Below, piece by piece: positions 5,845-6,561 of a stretch of DNA of 6,561 nucleotides. Source of the stretch: Prevotella sp. CAG:732 (GTDB taxonomy: Bacteria; Bacteroidota; Bacteroidia; Bacteroidales; Bacteroidaceae). The stretch spans positions 3,170 through 9,730 of the forward strand of contig FR893306.1 of NCBI GenBank assembly GCA_000436035.1, in the 5' to 3' direction. The first letter of the stretch is position 1; each line of letters starts with the position of its first letter. The position numbers and the translations under genes were made by a program. Below the pieces are notes generated by a model, which ran no database searches, had not been told where the DNA came from, and was given only the letters and a program-made list of their open reading frames with translations.

Positions 5845-6561
5845 TTAGTCGAAGTTCTTGTCATCGAGCATCTCGAAGCCGCAGTAAGGTACCAATACCT
5901 TAGGTACACGGATACCCTCTGGAGTCTGGTTGTTCTCCAAGATAGAGGCTACGATACGTGGCAAAGCCAAAGCTGAACCATTCAATGTGTGGCAAAGCTC
6001 GATCTTCTTGTCGTCTGCATGGCGATAACGGCAGTGCAAACGGTTAGCCTGGTAGCTCTCGAAGTTGGATACAGAAGAAACCTCCAACCAGCGCTGCTGT
6101 GCAGCACTCCAAGTCTCGAAGTCATAGCAGATAGAAGAGGTGAAGCTCATGTCACCACCGCAGAGGCGGAGGATGTGGTATGGCAACTCCAACTTCTTGA
6201 GCAAGCCCTCTACGTGGTCGAGCATTTCCTTCAATGACTCGTAAGAGTGACCTGGCTTGTCGATACGAACGATCTCCACCTTGTCGAACTGGTGCAAGCG
6301 GTTCAAGCCACGTACGTCCTTACCATAGCTACCAGCCTCACGGCGGAAGCAAGCAGAGTAAGCGCAACGCTTGATAGGAAGATCCTTCTCATCGAGGATG
6401 ACATCACGGAAGATGTTGGTGACAGGCACCTCAGCAGTAGGGATGAGGAAGAGGTTGTCGAGGTTGGCGTGGTACATCTGACCTTCCTTGTCTGGAAGCT
6501 GACCCGTACCGAGACCAGAAGCCTCATTGACAACATAAGGAGGTTGAATCTCCAAGTAACC
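5845..6561 (-). CDS. serS: Seryl-tRNA synthetase, C-terminal part (runs off window)
   Basis: The minus strand is open from the window edge (codon at 6561-6559) to the TAA at 5847-5845, giving the last 238 residues of a protein usually about 420-430 long. It is the class II catalytic core: TAEVPVTNI at window residues 42-50 (serine-site region), motif 2 as CFRREAGSYGKDVRGLNRLHQF at 71-92 and motif 3 as TLNGSALALPR at 192-202, followed by ILENNQTPEGI. The missing N-terminal part would be the tRNA-binding coiled coil plus motif 1. The TTG near 6555 is an internal Leu codon (GYLEIQPPYVVN), not a start. The enzyme charges tRNA-Ser, and also tRNA-Sec where that exists, with serine in the cytoplasm. 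Motif 3 reads SALALPR where E. coli-type enzymes read SGLAVGR, which I take as lineage variation. Confidence 0.97.
   Translation of the reverse strand, partial: GYLEIQPPYVVNEASGLGTGQLPDKEGQMYHANLDNLFLIPTAEVPVTNIFRDVILDEKDLPIKRCAYSACFRREAGSYGKDVRGLNRLHQFDKVEIVRIDKPGHSYESLKEMLDHVEGLLKKLELPYHILRLCGGDMSFTSSICYDFETWSAAQQRWLEVSSVSNFESYQANRLHCRYRHADDKKIELCHTLNGSALALPRIVASILENNQTPEGIRVPKVLVPYCGFEMLDDKNFD

Noticed and set aside
6303..6536. A 77-codon minus-strand frame inside serS
   Set aside because: It is out of frame with the clearly recognised synthetase motif 2 region and is rich in Ser, Leu and Arg without any motif.

Overview
The window looks like chromosomal DNA from a Bacteroidales bacterium, most likely of the Prevotella/Segatella group. 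The reasons are the AT-rich start regions without clear Shine-Dalgarno sequences, a -7 box of the TAnnTTTG type, a TonB-dependent receptor with a carboxypeptidase-regulatory-like N-terminal domain, an NfnA-NfnB fusion protein, and a heptamer filler repeat between genes. The genus is inferred from protein style only; no 16S or other marker is present.

Layout from left to right. Positions 1-589 (minus) hold the N-terminal 196 codons of a TonB-dependent outer-membrane receptor cut by the window edge. Positions 590-740 form a divergent intergenic region with a good promoter for the plus strand and a short 5'-leader hairpin. Positions 741-1919 and 1993-3174 (plus) are two PLP enzymes of sulfur amino acid metabolism: a Cys/Met-metabolism family (cystathionine gamma-synthase/O-acylhomoserine sulfhydrylase type) enzyme and a MalY/PatB-type cystathionine beta-lyase. 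They are separated by 73 bp that carries four copies of a GTGAAGA-like heptamer. Positions 3175-3315 are a convergent intergenic region with two hairpins, one suited to each strand. Positions 3316-5655 (minus) encode a 779-residue fusion of the two subunits of the electron-bifurcating NADH-dependent ferredoxin:NADP+ oxidoreductase. Positions 5656-5844 hold three inverted repeats, the larger two of terminator type. Positions 5845-6561 (minus) are the C-terminal 238 residues of seryl-tRNA synthetase.

Working together: the two PLP enzymes make a plausible transsulfuration pair, in which an activated homoserine plus cysteine (or sulfide) gives cystathionine (or homocysteine) and cystathionine is then split to homocysteine, pyruvate and ammonia. 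NfnAB balances NADH, NADPH and ferredoxin and could supply biosynthetic NADPH, but its proximity is no proof of a link. The receptor and serS look like unrelated neighbours. I see no mobile element, CRISPR array, tRNA or phage gene, and no convincing new defence or biosynthetic system. The most useful second-look points are the unusual active-site residues of the first PLP enzyme, the fused NfnAB architecture, and the stacked hairpins at both ends of nfnAB.
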